DNA of 9,127 bases, from contig QHVD01000221.1 in assembly GCA_003222235.1 (NCBI GenBank), positions 1 to 9,127 of the forward strand, read 5' to 3'. The stretch is from Gemmatimonadota bacterium (GTDB lineage Bacteria; Gemmatimonadota; Gemmatimonadetes; Gemmatimonadales; GWC2-71-9). Positions 5,551-9,127 of the stretch are shown here, one piece after another (position 1 is the first letter of the stretch; each line of letters begins with the position of its first letter). The position numbers and the translations under genes are program-made. The notes beneath the pieces are model-generated. The model worked only from the letters and a program-made list of their open reading frames with translations. It searched no databases and was not told where the DNA came from.

Positions 5551-7131
5551 CTACATCCGCGTCGCGGCATCGATCGCGATGGCCGAATTAGCCTCGAGGT
5601 GGAGCTGGATCGCGCCGGTCGAGTCCACGACGACGGAGGTCCCGGCGCACGACGCGCCCCCGCCGGTACGGCCCCCGGTCAGGATGTCGCAGTACGTGCC
5701 CGGCGCCATCCCCGTGGCGACGGTGGCCGTCACCGCGGTGCTCTCCCGGCTGATGGCCACGAAGCCCTGACGCCCTCGCGAGAAGGCGATCGCGTTCGAG
5801 CCGTCGTCCCACCAGTGGTTCTGGTCGGTGCCCGCGACGACCTTCCGGAACGCGACCATGCCCAGAATGTACGGGTCGCGATGCTCGCACACCCACTGGC
5901 CGATGGTCGCCGTCTCGAAGCTCGAGGCGCAGGTCACGTCGTGGGTATTCCCCGCTGAATCGGAGGGCGGACCCATCGAGTTGCCGGCTGGACAGTCGAA
6001 CGCGTAGCTCGATAGGATGGAGGGGTAACCGTAGGGCTGCGCCAGCATCCACACGTTCGCGACCCGGAAGACGTGGCCGTCGCGATAGCTGATCCCGCAC
6101 TGGTGCTGGGTGTCGTGGTTCTGCAAGAAGACCACCGCTTTGTCCGACGGCATCAGGCCCCACGCCAACTGCGAAAACTGGTTTCCGGGGGCCCCGTCGG
6201 GGTTGAGTTGGGAGATGTGTTGCCCACCCAGTCCTCGGAACTTGTCGCCGACGCCGACGAACGTGAACTCAGTGATGTCCGCCGCGCCGCCCGAGCGATA
6301 CGCCTCGCCGAAGTAGTCGCGGGGGGAGAGCGCCTCGCCCGCGCCGCCGCTCACCTCGAGGAAGTAGTACGGAATTGAACGCGCTTCGGCGGTCATCGTG
6401 GAGTCCACGATCGCGAGAATACCGTCGAGCTCTACTTGCTGGATGTGCTTCGCCGCGTCGATGCGAAAGCCGGCGACGCCCAGGCGCGCGAGCATGATCA
6501 GGTAGTCGGCGATCTTCTGCCGGACCGACGGCAGACCCGTATTGAGATCCGGTAGCGAGAACAGGTCGCAGTCCTGCACGTTCGCCGCGTCCTGGTAGTT
6601 CGTGACCGTGCACGGCGGATGGAAGTCGGCCGGGGTGTAGAGCCCCGGGTAGTTGTACCTCGTATAGGCCGTGCCGTTGCTCCCGACGCCGGGACTCGGT
6701 GTATTGGTCATGTGGTTGATGACGGCATCCGCGTAGATGCCGACTCCCACCGCCGCGCACCGCTGCACCATGTCCACGAACTCGGGGCCCGTTCCCGAGC
6801 GGCTGCGCGCGATGCTGTAGCTCACCGGCTGATAGCGCTCGCTCCAGTCATGGTTGGGCGTAAGGCTGTGCTCCTCGGGCGGCGAGATCTGCACCGCCGT
6901 GAATCCCGCCGGACCGAGGACGTGCTCGCACTCGTTCGCGATGTCCGTCCACTTCCACTCGAAGAGGTGGACGAAGACGTCGCCCGCCGCCATGTGGCCG
7001 CTCGAGCGGTAGGTCTGGGCGAGCGCCGGGCGCTCGGCCGGGGGCTGACCGGTGATGCCGGGGGAGGTGGAGCTGGGGCACGCCGGGGCGGCGAGCGCGA
7101 GCGCCGTTCCAACCAATCGCGCCGAGTCCAT
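5551..7131 (-). CDS. Exported GH13 alpha-amylase, animal/Streptomyces type, probably chloride-dependent
   Basis: A 526-residue endo-acting alpha-amylase from the ATG at 7131. The leader MDSARLVGTALALAAPACPS is a signal peptide; Cys18 is in a poor lipobox (APAC), so it may be secreted or a lipoprotein. The body starts with GDVFVHLFEWKWTDIANECE, typical of this branch. Catalytic regions are GIYADAVINH (Asp135, His140), GVAGFRIDAAKH (nucleophile Asp225), YYFLEVSGG (acid/base Glu259) and VVFLQNHDTQ (Asp340). Arg223, Asn338 and Arg418 (in WVCEHR) fall where animal amylases hold chloride. The C-terminal beta-domain (about 425-526) has NHWWDDGSNAIAFSRG and GTYCDILTGG, as in Streptomyces enzymes. It would cut alpha-1,4 bonds of starch-like glucan. 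It follows susD by 50 bp, so probably shares its transcript. The frame is open 83 codons further upstream, but that part overlaps susD and lacks a leader. Confidence 0.94.
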   Translation of the reverse strand: MDSARLVGTALALAAPACPSSTSPGITGQPPAERPALAQTYRSSGHMAAGDVFVHLFEWKWTDIANECEHVLGPAGFTAVQISPPEEHSLTPNHDWSERYQPVSYSIARSRSGTGPEFVDMVQRCAAVGVGIYADAVINHMTNTPSPGVGSNGTAYTRYNYPGLYTPADFHPPCTVTNYQDAANVQDCDLFSLPDLNTGLPSVRQKIADYLIMLARLGVAGFRIDAAKHIQQVELDGILAIVDSTMTAEARSIPYYFLEVSGGAGEALSPRDYFGEAYRSGGAADITEFTFVGVGDKFRGLGGQHISQLNPDGAPGNQFSQLAWGLMPSDKAVVFLQNHDTQHQCGISYRDGHVFRVANVWMLAQPYGYPSILSSYAFDCPAGNSMGPPSDSAGNTHDVTCASSFETATIGQWVCEHRDPYILGMVAFRKVVAGTDQNHWWDDGSNAIAFSRGRQGFVAISRESTAVTATVATGMAPGTYCDILTGGRTGGGASCAGTSVVVDSTGAIQLHLEANSAIAIDAATRM

Positions 7132-7181
7132 GGAGCCGTTCGTCCCGTTGCGCGGCTCGAGCCGCGCCGCCCTCTCCGCGA

Positions 7182-8801
7182 TCAGTAGCCCGGATTCTGC
7201 TTCAGGTTCGGGTTGGCGATCAGCTCGTTCGCGGGAAGCGGATACAGATCCCGGGTCGCGGCGGTCGCTATACCAGCCGAGTTCGTGCCGTGCGGGTCCT
7301 CGCCCTTCCACGCCCACAGGTACGAGCCCCCCGTGAACAGGCCGTAGCGGATCAGGTCGGTCCGGCGGTGGGCTTCCCACAGGAGCTCGCGTCCCCGCTC
7401 GGCCAGGATGAAGGGCAGCGTGAGCTCAGCGTCCGTGATGTCGCCGGACGTGCCCCCGTACGCGCGCTCCCGCAGCAGGTTCACGTAGGTCAGCGCCAGC
7501 GCCCGGCTGCCGCCGCCGCCGCGCAGCTGGGCCTCGGCGTAGATCAGGTACGCCTCGCCGAGCCGGAACACCGGGAAGTCGGTGTCAACGAAGACCCGAT
7601 TCGATCCCGAATCCCCGAGTGACGTCTTGTTCGTGAACTTCGGCGCGGCGATCCCACGGCTAAAGCTGGCGATCGTGTCGACCACGACCGACTGGCCGCT
7701 CGTGTAGAAGGTGGAGGCCCGCCCGTCCCCGCTTCCGAAGAGCGCGTAAGCCTCGGGCTTCAGACGTAGCCCGTACCAACCGCCGTCGATACCGTAGTTC
7801 CGTGCGTTCATGGACCCGCCGACAGAGGCATGAACCAGGAATGTCACGCCGCCATACGTCTGCGTATGCACTCCATCCTGCGTGATGGCAAAGATGATCT
7901 CGGGCGACGTGTTGTTGTCGGCCGTGAACAAGTGCCGGTAGTTGGGATCGAGGGTGTACGTCGAGCCGATGACGGCCTGGGCCTCGGTCAGGGCGCCGGC
8001 CCAGTTCGCGGTGCCGGTGTAGACGCTGTCGTTCAAGTAGAGCTCGGCCAGCAGCATGTCCGCCGCCGGACCCGTCGCGCGGCCGTACGTCGCCGCGCCG
8101 GGGGCGGGCAGCTGCGCCTTGATGGCGTTCAGCTCGCTCACGACGTAGTTGTAGATGTCTGCGCGCGTGCTCTGCTTCGGCGCGGTGACGCCGATGGCGT
8201 CGTTCTCGGTCACGAGGGGGATGTTCCCGAAGAGATCGATCCCGTGCCAGTAGGAGAGGGCGCGGAGGAACCGGGCCTCGGCGCGGTACTGCTGGATCTG
8301 GGTCCGCAGCTGGGAGCTCACGCCCCGCGCCGTCAGCTTGTCATCCGTGGTCTGGCGCAGGAACTCGTTCGTCATGCCGGCCTGGAAGAAGATCCGGTAA
8401 TACATCGCCACCACCATTGCGCTGGACGCCGTCCAGGTCTGCGTATTCATCTCGGGGAGGCCGATATCGTTCCAGGCGATCACCGCCTCGTCCGTAGGCA
8501 ACTCCTCCGTCTCCCAGTAGAGACGCAGATATTGCGAGAAACCCTCGTCGATCCCCGAAATGTCGGGCTGTCCGGCCGGGCCCGACTGTCCGCTCAGCGC
8601 CAGGCCCCCGTAGATCTTCGCGAGGAACGCTTGATACGAGCCCGGGTCGTCGAAGAAGTTGGCGCCGGTGACCGTGCTCTTCGGGGCGACGGTCGCGTCG
8701 GTGCAGCCGGCCGTGCTGAGGACCAGAAGCGCGGCGGCGATTCCGAGCGCCTTCCACTGGCGGGTGTCCACGCTTCCGCTCCGTCCGTGAGTCGTATCCA
8801 T
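7182..8801 (-). CDS. susD: SusD/RagB-family outer-membrane glycan-binding lipoprotein
   Basis: A 539-residue protein of normal SusD length. The leader has a hydrophobic core GIAAALLVLSTAGC with a usable lipobox (TAG before Cys33), so it should be lipid-anchored at the outer membrane, where SusD caps the SusC channel and binds oligosaccharide. Family signs include YRAEARFLRALSYWHGIDLFGNIPLV (split here as YRAEARFLRALSYW and FGNIPLV, about 168-197), the mid-region FRLGEAYLIYAEAQLRGG, LLRERAYGG, and the closing LYPLPANELIANPNLKQNPGY type ending (LYPLPANELI and NLKQNPGY). The ATG at 8801 has GAGG eight bases upstream overlapping the susC stop, implying coupling. A GTG at 8771 also has a GGAG and would give a more usual 23-residue leader. 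Neighbours are susC upstream and an alpha-amylase downstream, so the ligand is probably an alpha-glucan. Confidence 0.95.
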   Translation of the reverse strand: MDTTHGRSGSVDTRQWKALGIAAALLVLSTAGCTDATVAPKSTVTGANFFDDPGSYQAFLAKIYGGLALSGQSGPAGQPDISGIDEGFSQYLRLYWETEELPTDEAVIAWNDIGLPEMNTQTWTASSAMVVAMYYRIFFQAGMTNEFLRQTTDDKLTARGVSSQLRTQIQQYRAEARFLRALSYWHGIDLFGNIPLVTENDAIGVTAPKQSTRADIYNYVVSELNAIKAQLPAPGAATYGRATGPAADMLLAELYLNDSVYTGTANWAGALTEAQAVIGSTYTLDPNYRHLFTADNNTSPEIIFAITQDGVHTQTYGGVTFLVHASVGGSMNARNYGIDGGWYGLRLKPEAYALFGSGDGRASTFYTSGQSVVVDTIASFSRGIAAPKFTNKTSLGDSGSNRVFVDTDFPVFRLGEAYLIYAEAQLRGGGGSRALALTYVNLLRERAYGGTSGDITDAELTLPFILAERGRELLWEAHRRTDLIRYGLFTGGSYLWAWKGEDPHGTNSAGIATAATRDLYPLPANELIANPNLKQNPGY

Positions 8802-8809
8802 GGTCGTGT

Positions 8810-8813
8810 CCTC
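8810..8813 (-). promoter_or_regulatory. susD ribosome binding site overlapping the susC stop codon
   Basis: The bases TGAGG combine the susC TGA with a GAGG Shine-Dalgarno eight bases before the susD ATG. This suggests that ribosomes ending susC re-initiate on susD, which would keep the two partner proteins in step. Confidence 0.6.
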
Positions 8814-9127
8814 AGAACTGGACGTTTAGCCCGCTCGTGAATATGCGCGAGCGCGGATAGATGTTGTTGTCGATCCCGTTCAACCCGGCCGTCGGATCGA
8901 CGCCGCTGTACCCCGTGATGGTGAACACGCTCTGCGCGCTGGCGAAGAGGCGCAGCTGTTGGCCTTCCCACGGGAACGTGTAGCCCACCGTGACGTTGTC
9001 CATCCGCAAGAACGACCCATTCTCGACATAGTAGTCCGAGAGGTAGTGCGGTTGCAGAAAACCGGTCTGCAGGACGGACGTGCTCAGGTTGTAGGGCGCG
9101 CTGCGCGTCAGTTCCACGTAATCCCCG
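8812..9127 (-). CDS. susC: SusC-like TonB-dependent outer-membrane receptor, C-terminal fragment
   Basis: The last 104 codons of a gene that runs off the right edge. The visible part contains the standard SusC/RagA ending: ENGSFLRMDNVTVGYTFP, then LRLFASAQSVFTITGYSGVD (family norm is Nlf-TiT-Y-G-DP), then IYPRSRIFTSGLNVQF with the terminal aromatic residue typical of outer-membrane barrel proteins. These are the final strands of the 22-strand barrel; the plug, TonB box and carboxypeptidase-like domain are outside the window. The protein imports oligosaccharides across the outer membrane using TonB energy, as a complex with the SusD partner encoded 10 bp downstream. Substrate is inferred from the amylase genes that follow. 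Confidence 0.95.
   Translation of the reverse strand, partial: GDYVELTRSAPYNLSTSVLQTGFLQPHYLSDYYVENGSFLRMDNVTVGYTFPWEGQQLRLFASAQSVFTITGYSGVDPTAGLNGIDNNIYPRSRIFTSGLNVQF

Noticed and set aside
7132..7380. 83-codon N-terminal extension of the alpha-amylase
   Set aside because: It overlaps the 3' end of susD, has a Pro/Arg-rich sequence and no leader, while ATG 7131 starts a signal peptide at normal length.
7830..8840. Plus-strand open frame of 336 codons
   Set aside because: It is antisense to susD and the end of susC, with no domain or start signal.

Overview
The window looks like bacterial chromosomal DNA of high GC (by eye around two thirds, not computed) that combines a SusC/SusD glycan-uptake pair, typical of the Bacteroidota lineage and its relatives, with GC-rich codon use. 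From general knowledge this suggests Gemmatimonadota or another GC-rich SusCD-bearing phylum. That assignment is an inference: no rRNA or marker gene is present.

Layout. Left edge (about 1-550, minus strand): an arsenic module made of an ArsR-family repressor followed by the first 41 codons of a probable arsenite methyltransferase (arsM), which runs off the window. A short AT-rich promoter/operator sits directly at the arsR start. Diverging from it on the plus strand (603-872) is an unrecognised 89-residue protein. It converges tail-to-tail, 14 bp apart, with the end of the polysaccharide locus.

Main block (887-9127, all minus strand, so the biological order runs right to left): the last 104 codons of a SusC-like TonB-dependent receptor, a SusD-like surface lipoprotein, an animal/Streptomyces-type GH13 alpha-amylase, a second GH13 enzyme with the MPDLN signature of the GH13_36 group, and a 908-residue multidomain clan GH-A (GH5-like) hydrolase. 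Gaps are 10 bp (susC-susD), 50 bp (susD-amylase), 69 bp (amylase-GH13_36) and about 197 bp (GH13_36-GH5-like). The likely job is alpha-glucan (starch/glycogen-type) capture: SusD binds glycan at the surface, the exported amylases cut it, and SusC imports the oligosaccharides. The GH5-like enzyme adds a predicted beta-glycosidase-type fold, unexpected in a purely alpha-glucan locus, and may belong to a separate transcript.

The most interesting features are repeats in the two larger intergenic gaps. A roughly 90-bp imperfect palindrome (5425-5514) supplies the ribosome binding site, the ATG and the first 19 codons of the second GH13 enzyme. Four small hairpins in mirror-image pairs (3635-3733) sit just upstream of the GH5-like gene and keep an open reading frame through them, so automatic start calling there is unreliable. 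A 22-nt motif occurs both in the arsR-arsM gap and beside the hairpin cluster. I see no integrase, transposase, CRISPR array, tRNA or rRNA. No gene-free stretch exceeds 300 bases.
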